NCBI GenBank assembly: GCA_041288195.1
Contig: JBGGME010000016.1
Coordinates: 1 to 13,200 of the forward strand
Reading direction: 5' to 3'
Length of the DNA: 13,200 nt
Source: AWTP1-13 sp041288195
GTDB lineage: Bacteria; Pseudomonadota; Alphaproteobacteria; Rhizobiales; Hyphomicrobiaceae
Position 1 is the stretch's first letter; every line of letters starts with the position of its first letter. Positions 4,662 to 12,285 of this stretch are shown piece by piece. The position numbers and the translations under genes were made by a program. Under the pieces are notes generated by a model. The model was not told the DNA's origin. It saw only the letters and a list, made by a program, of their open reading frames with translations, and ran no database searches.

Positions 4662-6450
4662 TGATGACCTCCCGATGCGAACGGATGTAGTCGGGACTGC
4701 CCGAGGCCAGCACCTTGCCCAGGTTGAGCACGGTTACGCGATCGCAGATATCGAAGATCAGGTCGGCATGGTGCTCGACGAGGAGCACGCCCGTGCCCCG
4801 CCGGCTGATGGCCTTGATGAGCTCGCCGAGGCGCTCGATCTCGTCGACGGAGAGGCCGGCGGCCGGCTCGTCCAAGAGCAGAAAGCTCGGCTCCACCATC
4901 AACGCGCGCGCAATCTCCACGAAGCGCAATTCGCTATGCTGCAGGCGGTCGGCGCGGACGCCGGCGATGCGCTCGAGCCCCACCAGCGTGAGGGCAGCCA
5001 TGGCCTTCTCACGCAAGTGCTTCTCGTCACGGCGCTGACGCGGAAGCAGGAGCATCGCTTCTACGAAGGAGGCGTGTCCATCGAGCGTGCCGCCGATCAT
5101 GACGTTATCGATGACGGACGACTCGCCGATGATGCGCGGCGTCTGGAAGGTGCGGGCGATCTTGTGACGCGCACGCGTGTACGAGCCCTCGCGTGTGAAG
5201 TCGGTGCCGTCCTGCTTCACCGATCCCTGTTGCGGCGCGTAGTAGCCGGAGATCACGTTCAGCATCGTCGTCTTGCCGCTGCCGTTCGGGCCGATGAGAC
5301 CGTGCACCTCGCCGGTTGTGAGCTGCAGGTCGACCCCATCCACGGCGCGCACGCCACCGAATGCCAGCACGATCCCCTTGAGCTCGAGCACGCTCTCGCG
5401 CTTGCGGTCTTCGAGGACTTTCGTCAACAACTCCGGGCGCGGGCGGATCTCGCGATGCTGGTCGAGCGGCTTGCGGTTCCTGAAATCGAGCAGGTCGGCA
5501 ATGCCGCCCGGCACGAGCAGGACGATGACCAACAGCAGGAATGCGTAGAGGAAGGTCGACCATTGCACCAGAGGCGCCGCGAACTCGGGCAAGACGGTCA
5601 GAACCGCGGTGCCGAGCAGGGGCCCGAGGATGGAACCGCGTCCGCCGATCAGGATGGCGATGAAGAACAGCACCGACAGGTCGAAGGTGAAGGCGTCGGG
5701 CGTGATGTAGGACTGCAGCGTCGCAAACAGCCCGCCAGCGAGACCCGCCAATGCGCCGCTGAACAGGAATACGGTCATCAGCAGCCCCGGCTTGTAGATG
5801 CCGACGGCCTCCGCTGCCACCTCGGCGTCACGCACCGCGACGAGTGAGCGGCCAAAGCGACTGGCCGCAATGTTGCAGGTCATCCACGTGCAGATCAGGG
5901 CAAGGATGAGAGTGAAGTAGTAGAAGCCCCATGGGGTGTCGAACGGCGCCGGCATCGACGGGCCGGGAATGCCTACGCCGCCGCCAGTCACCGATCTCCA
6001 GGCAAGGGCGATCTGCGTGACGATGGTGGAAAGTCCCAGCGTCGTCATTGCGAAGTAGAAGGTCCTGAGGCGCAGGGCCGGCAGACCGGCTATGAAGCCG
6101 AAAACGGCGCCGAACATGGCCGCGATCACGAGGGCGACATAAGCCGGGATCTCCGGCGTCACACGGCCGGCGGCGAGCGCGCTCGCCACGTAGGCCCCGA
6201 TCGTGAGCAGCGACACCCAGCCGATGGCTAGCTGGCCGGCGAAGCCGACGACCAGATTGAGGCCCGAGACGAGCACCCAGTAGACGCACACGCGGGTGGC
6301 GATGATGCCGAAGAAGGAATCGCCCCAAAGCGGCAGACTGCCGCCGACGACCGCCAGCAGGATGACGGGGAACCAGGCCTCGAACCAACCGGGCAGCCAT
6401 GTCGAGGACGTCGCGGCACCGCCGACAGTCGGAGCAGATTCAGCGGTCAC
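4642..6450 (-). CDS. Fused permease/ATPase of a Liv-type ABC transporter (LivM-LivG)
   Basis: The 602-residue protein joins two subunits that are often separate. Residues about 25-320 are a LivM-type inner-membrane permease with multiple hydrophobic segments and the conserved permease loop SLVAVRDAEVAAEAVGI (202-218). A charged linker (about 323-352) leads into a LivG-type ATPase (354-602) with Walker A GPNGSGKTT (387-395), Q-loop TFQTPRI (Gln436), Walker B FLLLDEP (523-529) and H-loop LVEHH (His560). The signature motif, normally LSGGQ or LxxGQQ, reads LQHSELR (503-509) and lacks the glycine, so this ATP site may be weakened, while LivF supplies a canonical one. The start is a GTG at 6450, 14 nt after the livH stop, with a weak AGGGA site; no better in-frame start is seen. 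It overlaps livF by 20 nt. Confidence 0.93.
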   Translation of the reverse strand: MTAESAPTVGGAATSSTWLPGWFEAWFPVILLAVVGGSLPLWGDSFFGIIATRVCVYWVLVSGLNLVVGFAGQLAIGWVSLLTIGAYVASALAAGRVTPEIPAYVALVIAAMFGAVFGFIAGLPALRLRTFYFAMTTLGLSTIVTQIALAWRSVTGGGVGIPGPSMPAPFDTPWGFYYFTLILALICTWMTCNIAASRFGRSLVAVRDAEVAAEAVGIYKPGLLMTVFLFSGALAGLAGGLFATLQSYITPDAFTFDLSVLFFIAILIGGRGSILGPLLGTAVLTVLPEFAAPLVQWSTFLYAFLLLVIVLLVPGGIADLLDFRNRKPLDQHREIRPRPELLTKVLEDRKRESVLELKGIVLAFGGVRAVDGVDLQLTTGEVHGLIGPNGSGKTTMLNVISGYYAPQQGSVKQDGTDFTREGSYTRARHKIARTFQTPRIIGESSVIDNVMIGGTLDGHASFVEAMLLLPRQRRDEKHLREKAMAALTLVGLERIAGVRADRLQHSELRFVEIARALMVEPSFLLLDEPAAGLSVDEIERLGELIKAISRRGTGVLLVEHHADLIFDICDRVTVLNLGKVLASGSPDYIRSHREVINAYLGA

Positions 6451-6464
6451 TGCGTTTCTGGTCC

Positions 6465-7325
6465 CTACACGCGTCGCGCTGTCGCGGCACCGGCGAGGCC
6501 CTCGGGCCGCACGAGGAGCACGACAATGAAGACGATGAACACTGCTACCGACGAGAAGATGCCGCCGAAGAAGTAGTTGGCGGTCTGCTGGAACAGCCCG
6601 AGAGCGAGGCCGCCGATCACCGCACCGCGGTTGGAGCCCATGCCGCCGAGCGCAACGGGTACGAAGCCGTAGAAGTTGAGCAAGGGACCATTGGCGAGAG
6701 ACGCAAACAGCAGCTGGCCAGCCGCGAAGCCCGCAAGCACGCTGATCATGCCGGCAAGGGCGTAGCTTGCCATGCGCAGCCCCGCCTCAGGCAACCCAAG
6801 TGCCCGCGCGGCGTAGTTGTCCTCGGCGATTGCAAGGAAGGCGCGCCCGATCAATGTATGCCGGGAGAGGTATTCCAGTCCCAAGACGGTCAAGATGCAG
6901 GCCAGGATCGGCAGCCAGAACTTCTGGTCGAAGATCCCGGGCTCAATCGGGATTACACGCGGGAACGGCACCGCGTCCGTGCTGAAGTAGATCGCCGTGA
7001 GCTGCTGGATCATGAGCGCGATGGCGAGCGTGGAGAGCACGTAGAGGTGCTGGTCCAGACTCTTCAGCACGGGCCGAACCGCCACGATCTCGGTGATTAT
7101 GCCCAGGATGGCGCCCAGCAGCAGGGTCAGCAGGAACCCGACGACGACGGGCATGCCCATCCTGGAGATGAGAATTGCGCCAAACACGCCGCCGAGCATG
7201 CCCACCGACCCTGCGGTGAAGCTGAACACCCGCGAGGCCGAAAACATCACGTTGTAGGCAATGCCGATGAGCGCGTAGACCGCGCCCACCGCCAGCCCGT
7301 TCGAGATGATGGACTCAACGAGCAT
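6465..7325 (-). CDS. livH: Liv-type ABC transporter permease LivH
   Basis: LivH-type inner-membrane permease, 286 residues, strongly hydrophobic with about eight predicted membrane segments. It would pair with the permease half of the fused gene downstream to form the translocation channel. Family marks include the N-terminal NGLAVGAVYALIGIAYNV, the cytoplasmic coupling loop AIAEDNYAARALGLPEAGLR (165-184), the GGMGSNRGAVIGGLALGL stretch near 227-244, and the closing LLVRPEGLAG (270-279). The ATG at 7325 comes 3 nt after the binding-protein stop codon with no strong ribosome-binding site, so translation is probably coupled to the gene before it. Confidence 0.94.
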   Translation of the reverse strand: MLVESIISNGLAVGAVYALIGIAYNVMFSASRVFSFTAGSVGMLGGVFGAILISRMGMPVVVGFLLTLLLGAILGIITEIVAVRPVLKSLDQHLYVLSTLAIALMIQQLTAIYFSTDAVPFPRVIPIEPGIFDQKFWLPILACILTVLGLEYLSRHTLIGRAFLAIAEDNYAARALGLPEAGLRMASYALAGMISVLAGFAAGQLLFASLANGPLLNFYGFVPVALGGMGSNRGAVIGGLALGLFQQTANYFFGGIFSSVAVFIVFIVVLLVRPEGLAGAATARRV

Positions 7326-7328
7326 CTA

Positions 7329-8543
7329 TCAGGCGTAGCCGGGAGCCAGCTTGAACGCGCCGTCCTTGAGCGAGTTCGCCTGCACCATGATGATCTCTTC
7401 CTGCTGGAAGCCGTCGTGGTTGTCTGGTGACCAGACAATGGTGCCGTAAACGCCCTTCCAGCCCTTCACCTTGGTATTCCAATAGGCCGTGATGTCGGCC
7501 GGCGCGGTGCCCGCCTCGCGCAATGCCTCGGCGATCAGGCGCGGGCCGTCATAGCCCAGAGCAACCCACCACAGTAGCGTATCGGCGAAGTCGACCTTGG
7601 CCTTCCTCAAGCGCTCGACGAATTCCGCCGACTGCGGCGGCAGCTGGCCCTGGGCGTTGTAGCTCAGGTTGCGGAAGTTGTTGGGGTATACCTTCTCCCA
7701 ATGTTCCGGCTTGGCAAGCAGGGCCTTCGTCTGGCCCGAACCGAGCGTGGTCTGGCCGACGATCGGCACGTCCCAGTTGAGTTCGGCGCGGGTGTTGATG
7801 ATGCGCGCGAGGAAGCCGGCATTGACGCTCCACGGCATGATCGCCTCGGCGCCGGCCGAGCGCATGCGCAGAAGCTCCGGCTTGAGGTCGGGGTTGTTGG
7901 CATCGACGCTCGCCGAGTAGACGACGTCGCCACCGATCTTCTTGAGCGCCGGCGTGTAGGCATCGAGCGAGGCCGTACCATAGCCCGTGGTGTCGGAGAC
8001 AATGGCAACCTTCTTGGCCTTGGAGACGTTGACGACGTAGTGGTTGGCGGCGGCGCCGACCTGCTGGTTGGAGGGCCCGTTGCGGAACGCCATCGGGTAC
8101 TTCTTGATGTCGATCAGCGAGTCGACCCAGCAGGGATGGATATGTGGCACGCCATCGCGCGCGATGTTCTGGATGGCCGCAGCGGTCTCGCCGGAGTTGA
8201 GCGGTCCCCACATGATGGTGACCTTGTGGCGGCGCGTCAGCTCGGCAGCGGCGTTGACGGCCTTGGTGGGATCACTCTGCGTGTCCCGCATAACCATCTC
8301 GAGCTTGCGGCCTTTGATGCCGCCGGCCGCGTTGATTTCCTGCACGGCAAGCTCGGTACCTCGGCCGATGCCAATGCCGGTGGACGAGCTTGGCCCCGTG
8401 AAGGCCGGCAGGTATCCGATCTGGATGGGGTCGGTGTTGGCAATCGCCGGCATATAGACGCCGGGCGCGAGCGATGCCGCTGCTGTCGCCGCAGACCCTT
8501 TCAACAGTCCACGGCGCGTGACTTTTCGACAGTCGAACTTCAT
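7329..8543 (-). CDS. Periplasmic substrate-binding protein of the Liv-type transporter
   Basis: The 404-residue protein belongs to the Leu/Ile/Val-binding-like family (periplasmic binding protein type 1 fold, Peripla_BP_6). It captures the substrate in the periplasm and delivers it to the LivH/LivM channel. The N-terminus has a twin-arginine-type signal, TRRGLLKG (residues 9-16), a short hydrophobic stretch and an AIA cleavage site near residue 35. The mature protein opens with the family-typical IQIGYLPAFTGPSSSTGIGIGRG, followed by AVQEINAAGGIKGRKLEMV. The start at 8543 is supported by a strong GGGAGGAG site. It is the first gene of a tight operon. Related proteins bind branched-chain amino acids, amides, urea or aromatic acids, so the ligand is open; the adjoining CoA-ligase and hydratase genes favour an organic acid. 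Confidence 0.93.
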   Translation of the reverse strand: MKFDCRKVTRRGLLKGSAATAAASLAPGVYMPAIANTDPIQIGYLPAFTGPSSSTGIGIGRGTELAVQEINAAGGIKGRKLEMVMRDTQSDPTKAVNAAAELTRRHKVTIMWGPLNSGETAAAIQNIARDGVPHIHPCWVDSLIDIKKYPMAFRNGPSNQQVGAAANHYVVNVSKAKKVAIVSDTTGYGTASLDAYTPALKKIGGDVVYSASVDANNPDLKPELLRMRSAGAEAIMPWSVNAGFLARIINTRAELNWDVPIVGQTTLGSGQTKALLAKPEHWEKVYPNNFRNLSYNAQGQLPPQSAEFVERLRKAKVDFADTLLWWVALGYDGPRLIAEALREAGTAPADITAYWNTKVKGWKGVYGTIVWSPDNHDGFQQEEIIMVQANSLKDGAFKLAPGYA

Positions 8544-8814
8544 TAGATTCTCCTCCCATGCTTCGCGGTCATTTTGCAGTCGTGACCGTCGAAGAGACCG
8601 CCGCTGATGTTACCCGCCGCGCATGAAGCGCTCGATGCAGCGGTCACTCAGCTCGATTGGATGCCATCGGCCTCTCTCATGGCACACTAGCATGTGGCTT
8701 TCGATACGGGCTATGCGCTTTCGGATGGGCGGGGTGGTAACCCACGCGGCCCCCCATCGCCGGATCGACCCCAAGGCGCATCATGGCATCGAGCCGCCTG
8801 GTGGGACGGCTACC
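8544..8814. promoter_or_regulatory. Upstream region of the liv operon with a small dyad
   Basis: This 271-bp gap between the oxidoreductase gene and the binding-protein gene most likely carries the liv operon promoter. I see no convincing -35/-10 pair and no terminator of the upstream genes. One symmetric site is visible: TGCCAT (8662-8667) and ATGGCA (8679-8684), an inverted repeat with 11 bp between the arms and therefore of a size suited to a dimeric regulator. It lies about 120-140 bp before the start codon. Function is inferred from position only. Confidence 0.3.
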
Positions 8815-9801
8815 TCATCGCGGTCCGGGGACCAGAACCAATTTACCAATGACGCGTCGGCTCGACATCTCGGCAAGCGCGACCTGTGCCTCGATCAGGG
8901 GATAGGTCTTCATTACGGTGGGCTTCAAGCGCCCCTTCGAAAAGGCATCGAGCAGGTCTGCCAGCCTGCGGCGCGTATCGTCTGGAAATCGCCAACTGTG
9001 CTCACCGAAGACGACGCCGGTCACGGAGAAGTTCTTCACCAGAATCATGTTCGCCGCGACGTGTGGGATGTCTCCCGACGCAAAACCGACAACGAGGATG
9101 CGGCCCTCCCATGCAATGCACCGTACGCCCTGCTTGAACGGCTCCCCGCCGACCGGGTCGAAGACGACGTCCACACCCTTGCCGTCCGTCAGGGCGCGCA
9201 CGCGATCCCGCAGATCGTCGATCGCGTAGTTGATCGTCTCGTCGGCGCCGTGCTGCCGGGCGATCGAAAGCTTCTCTGCGCTGCTCGCAGCCGCTATGAC
9301 ACGGGCGCCCAGGAGCTTGCCCACCTCGATCGCCGCCAGGCCGACGCCACCGGCCGCGCCGAGCACGAGCAGCGTTTCGCCGGCAGCAAGGCGCCCTCTA
9401 TGTGAGAGTGCAAAGTGCGCGGTGCCGTATGCCACGGGAAACGCGGCCGCTGTGACGAAGTCCATGCCGTCGGGAATTGGTGTGACAATCGCCCCGGGCA
9501 CAACGACCTCCTCGGCGTGCCCCCCTCCCCGGCGCGCAAACGCCAGCACGCGATCACCGCGCCGGACATGGTCGATGTCGTCGGCGCATTCGAGGACGAC
9601 GCCGGCAACCTCCAGGCCGGGAATGAAAGGCAATTCGGGTTTGACCTGATACTTCCCCTCGACCATCAGGATGTCGGGAAAATTGACGCCAGAGGCGCGC
9701 ACGCCAATGCGAACCTGTCCGGGCCCGAGCGACGGCGGCTCAACCTCCGCAACCTGGAGGCTGCCGATGCCGTCCAGCGACCGGCAAAGAAGTGCACGCA
9801 T
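8815..9801 (-). CDS. Zinc-independent MDR oxidoreductase (NADPH:quinone reductase family)
   Basis: Medium-chain dehydrogenase/reductase of the quinone-oxidoreductase branch, 328 residues. The N-terminal GroES-like part contains VNFPDILMVEGKY (39-51) and PFIPGLEVAGVV (58-69). The Rossmann domain carries the cofactor loop LVLGAAGGVGLAA (145-157), followed by FDPVGG (214-219). No structural or catalytic zinc ligands are seen, as in other quinone-type MDR enzymes. Members reduce quinones, enones or enoyl-CoA-like substrates with NAD(P)H; here a redox step in the breakdown of the ligase product is plausible but unproven. I chose the ATG at 9801 over the GTG at 9807: GGAAGG sits 5 nt before the ATG, whereas it touches the GTG. 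The gene follows the acyl-CoA ligase by 18 nt and is probably co-transcribed with it. Confidence 0.92.
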   Translation of the reverse strand: MRALLCRSLDGIGSLQVAEVEPPSLGPGQVRIGVRASGVNFPDILMVEGKYQVKPELPFIPGLEVAGVVLECADDIDHVRRGDRVLAFARRGGGHAEEVVVPGAIVTPIPDGMDFVTAAAFPVAYGTAHFALSHRGRLAAGETLLVLGAAGGVGLAAIEVGKLLGARVIAAASSAEKLSIARQHGADETINYAIDDLRDRVRALTDGKGVDVVFDPVGGEPFKQGVRCIAWEGRILVVGFASGDIPHVAANMILVKNFSVTGVVFGEHSWRFPDDTRRRLADLLDAFSKGRLKPTVMKTYPLIEAQVALAEMSSRRVIGKLVLVPGPR

Positions 9802-9819
9802 AACCACCTTCCAGTGAAA

Positions 9820-11406
9820 CTACCCCTGTCTTGCCGCCGTGGCCTTCCCGGCCATCGTCCCAAGCTCCCGCCGCATCAGCTTGCCGGTCGGCGTCAGAGG
9901 CAAGCTCTCGCACACATGGACGCGATCTGGAACCTTGTAGCGCGAGAGATGCGTCCGGCAATGCTCCAGGATCGCCTCCACGTCGATGCTCATCTCCGGC
10001 TTCACCGTCAGATAGGCGACGATAAGCTCCCCTTTCGACGGGTCGGATATCCCTGTCACGCCGGCAAGCGCCACGGACGGGTGCTGTTGCAGGACTTCCT
10101 CGACCTCGGCGGGCGAGACGTTGATGCCCGAGCGCTTGATCATCTCGGAGCTGCGCCCCCTGTAGTGCAGCGCTCCGTCCTGCTGCAGGAAGCCGAGATC
10201 GCCGGTCTTGAAGAAGCCGTCCGAGGTGAATGCCGTCGCGTTGAATTGCGCGCTATCGCCGAGATAGCCTTGCGTCAGATATCCCCTTACCTCGATCTCT
10301 CCGGTCTCGCCGGATCCAACTTCGCGACCAGTCTCGGGGTCGCGTATGCGAATCTGCACGCCGGGCAATGGCATGCCTTGGCACACCGCTCGCTTGTCGA
10401 GCGGCCAATCGTGAGGCGTGACGCAGCAATTGCCGTAGTTCTCGGTGGCGCCATAGATGTTGCAGATCTCGTCCGCGCCGAGCTGCTGGGCAGCCTTGAT
10501 CACGTCCTGCGGGGCCCCGATGGTGACCCCTGCCCTGAGCGATGCCGTCCGCTGCCGATGGAACGCCGGGTGCGCGACGAGTGCATTCGTCATCGCCGGC
10601 AGCGTGTAGATCGCCGTGCATTTCTCGCGCTCGATCATATCGAGCGCCCCGCCCGCCTCGAAATGCCCCTGCATCACCAGTGTTGCACCGTGCGTGAGAG
10701 TGGCAGGCATTGCGTTGACCGCGCCGTAGGACCAGAACAGCGGAATGGAGACGAGCACGCGGTCACCCGGCACGAGCCCCTGGCGCTCGCCGATGTTGAA
10801 CCCGTTCTCGATCATTCCGAAGTGGTCGAGCGGCACGGCCTTGGGTCGGTTGCTCGAGCCGGAAGTGTAGAGGATGACGGCCGGATCGGTGGGTCTCGGG
10901 CCTTCATCCGGCGGCACGCTCGGCTGCGTTTCACCTTCGCCAATGCCCGAATAGGCCTTGAAGCCCTCGCCTCCCGGCGTGCTGAAGAGAACCACGTTCT
11001 CCAACTGTGGATGGGCGCCGCTGGCTCGCAGAGCAGCAATGGTCTCGACAAAGTCGCGATCGCGGAAGCGGGGGATGGCAAACAGCAATCGCACTCCCGA
11101 GTCGCTGAGCAGAAAATCCAGCTCTCTCGGCGTCGACCAGGTGCTGAACGGGACTGCGACGGCCCCGACCGCCGCCGCGGCGAAGAACACCTCCAGCCAC
11201 TCGACGCGATTGTCGCAGAGCAGCCCGATCCTATCGCCGCGCCGTACCCCGAATCCGCGCAGGCCTCGGGCCACGCCCTGTGCTCGCGCTTCGAGAGCCG
11301 AATACGAGACGCTGCCGTTGGCGGTGATCGCAAGGGCTGTTTGCGGAGTCGCCGCGGCCTGCTCGCGGAGCAGCTCGAACATTGTGCGGCTGATGGGCTT
11401 TTGCAT
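9820..11406 (-). CDS. AMP-forming acyl-CoA synthetase (carboxylate:CoA ligase)
   Basis: Member of the adenylate-forming superfamily (ANL), 528 residues. It activates a carboxylic acid with ATP to an acyl-AMP and transfers it to CoA in the cytoplasm. Motifs in order: P-loop-like LYTSGSSNRPKAV (179-191), YGATE (318-322), TGD (401-403), the hinge GRSSEMIKRSGINVSPAEVE (417-436), and the catalytic lysine in PTGKL (Lys509). The acid-binding region (220-330) contains IPLFWSYGAVNAMPATLTHG, which is not diagnostic for chain length or aromatic acids. The P-loop reads SGSSNRPK rather than the common SGTTGxPK, a mild deviation. The ATG at 11406 has only a weak upstream GAG. It heads the minus-strand set followed by the MDR gene and, further on, the liv operon, and diverges from the hydratase gene. 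Confidence 0.94.
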   Translation of the reverse strand: MQKPISRTMFELLREQAAATPQTALAITANGSVSYSALEARAQGVARGLRGFGVRRGDRIGLLCDNRVEWLEVFFAAAAVGAVAVPFSTWSTPRELDFLLSDSGVRLLFAIPRFRDRDFVETIAALRASGAHPQLENVVLFSTPGGEGFKAYSGIGEGETQPSVPPDEGPRPTDPAVILYTSGSSNRPKAVPLDHFGMIENGFNIGERQGLVPGDRVLVSIPLFWSYGAVNAMPATLTHGATLVMQGHFEAGGALDMIEREKCTAIYTLPAMTNALVAHPAFHRQRTASLRAGVTIGAPQDVIKAAQQLGADEICNIYGATENYGNCCVTPHDWPLDKRAVCQGMPLPGVQIRIRDPETGREVGSGETGEIEVRGYLTQGYLGDSAQFNATAFTSDGFFKTGDLGFLQQDGALHYRGRSSEMIKRSGINVSPAEVEEVLQQHPSVALAGVTGISDPSKGELIVAYLTVKPEMSIDVEAILEHCRTHLSRYKVPDRVHVCESLPLTPTGKLMRRELGTMAGKATAARQG

Positions 11407-11526
11407 ATGCTACTCGGGACAGACCAGGATGCCGGGGAAACGATATCAATCCCGGTGAACGTGCGTCTACTCGTGGCTTGGGTCCTGGCCCGCAGGCCCG
11501 GTGCGAGTGAGAGCAAGGAGGCCCGA
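11407..11526. promoter_or_regulatory. Divergent control region between ligase and hydratase genes
   Basis: This 120-bp region must serve starts in both directions. An inverted repeat, CCGGG (11432-11436) with CCCGG (11451-11455), flanks the AT-richer GATATC palindrome (11442-11447), about 30-50 bp before the ligase start. This is a reasonable place for a regulator shared by the two transcription units, but no clear promoter hexamers are seen. The AAGGAGG at 11515-11521 belongs to the hydratase start. Confidence 0.35.
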
Positions 11527-12285
11527 GTGACGCTTCACGTGAAGGAAGCTGCCCGCCACGTGGCGCTGATAACAATCGACAATCAGCCAAAGCGCAACGC
11601 CTTGTCGCGCACCGCGCTGAGCGAGCTTGCGGCGGTTTGGGACCGGCTTGGCGCGTCCGAGGATTGCCGCTGCGTCGTGATCACCGGTGCCGGCGACAAG
11701 GCCTTTTGCTCCGGCGCCGACATCAGCGGTGATCTTTCGGCGCCTCAGGAAACGGCCCAACTGATCGACCGCGGGCTCCTGAAGGCCAGGCAATACCCGA
11801 AACCCATCGTCGCAGCCGTGAACGGCGACTGTGCCGGCGGCGGCGTCGAGCTGCTGCTGTCGACCGACATCAGACTAGCCGCCCAGCACGCGCGCTTTGG
11901 CTTGCCGGAGGTGAAGTGGTCGATCTATCCCTTCGGCGGCGCGACCGTGAAGCTTGCCCAGCAGATCGGCTACGTTCACGCCATGGATTTGCTCCTCACC
12001 GGCCGTCTGGTAACGGCAGAGTTTGCTGCCGGCATCGGACTGGTCAACCGTGTGCTGCCGGCCGGTGAGGTCTTGGATGCGTCTGTCGAAACTGCGGCTG
12101 CGATCGCAGCCAACAGCCCCTCCGCCGTGCAGGCGGTGAAGACGCAGATCAGCGCCGGAATTGCCGACTACGCCACGAGCCGGGAGGCCCTCGAGCAAGA
12201 GCTTGGCGATCGCGTTCGGGCGAGCCCGCATTTTGCCGAGGGCGTCGCCGCATTCCGTGAGAAAAGGCAACCCCGGTATGGCTGA
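11527..12285 (+). CDS. Enoyl-CoA hydratase/isomerase (crotonase family)
   Basis: Crotonase-fold enzyme, 252 residues, the usual length. It would add water to an enoyl-CoA, or carry out another crotonase reaction, in the degradation of an acyl-CoA. The oxyanion-hole segment is AFCSGADIS (59-67) with GDCAGGGVELLLSTDI (100-115); the two acidic residues of classical hydratases are present as Glu108 and Glu128 (FGLPEVK). The next stretch, KWSIYPFGGATVKL (130-143), departs from the common xGxxPGxGGTQRL, so the substrate may be unusual. The start is the GTG at 11527, backed by a perfect AAGGAGG 5 nt upstream. The same frame stays open far upstream to 9415, but there it is antisense to the ligase and oxidoreductase genes and not coding. 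Its stop overlaps the next gene by 8 nt. Confidence 0.93.
   Translation: MTLHVKEAARHVALITIDNQPKRNALSRTALSELAAVWDRLGASEDCRCVVITGAGDKAFCSGADISGDLSAPQETAQLIDRGLLKARQYPKPIVAAVNGDCAGGGVELLLSTDIRLAAQHARFGLPEVKWSIYPFGGATVKLAQQIGYVHAMDLLLTGRLVTAEFAAGIGLVNRVLPAGEVLDASVETAAAIAANSPSAVQAVKTQISAGIADYATSREALEQELGDRVRASPHFAEGVAAFREKRQPRYG

Noticed and set aside
6376..6392. TCGAACC on the plus strand, like a reversed tRNA T-loop
   Set aside because: It lies inside the LivM coding region and no cloverleaf can be built around it.
9802..9807. GTG start at 9807 for the MDR oxidoreductase
   Set aside because: The GGAAGG ribosome-binding site directly abuts this GTG, leaving no spacing, while it stands 5 nt before the ATG at 9801.
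9415..11526. Very long plus-strand open frame continuous with the enoyl-CoA hydratase (956 codons in all)
   Set aside because: This part lies antisense to the oxidoreductase and acyl-CoA ligase genes, has no family motifs, and exists because GC-rich genes leave the opposite strand free of stops. The hydratase starts at the GTG at 11527 with a perfect ribosome-binding site.
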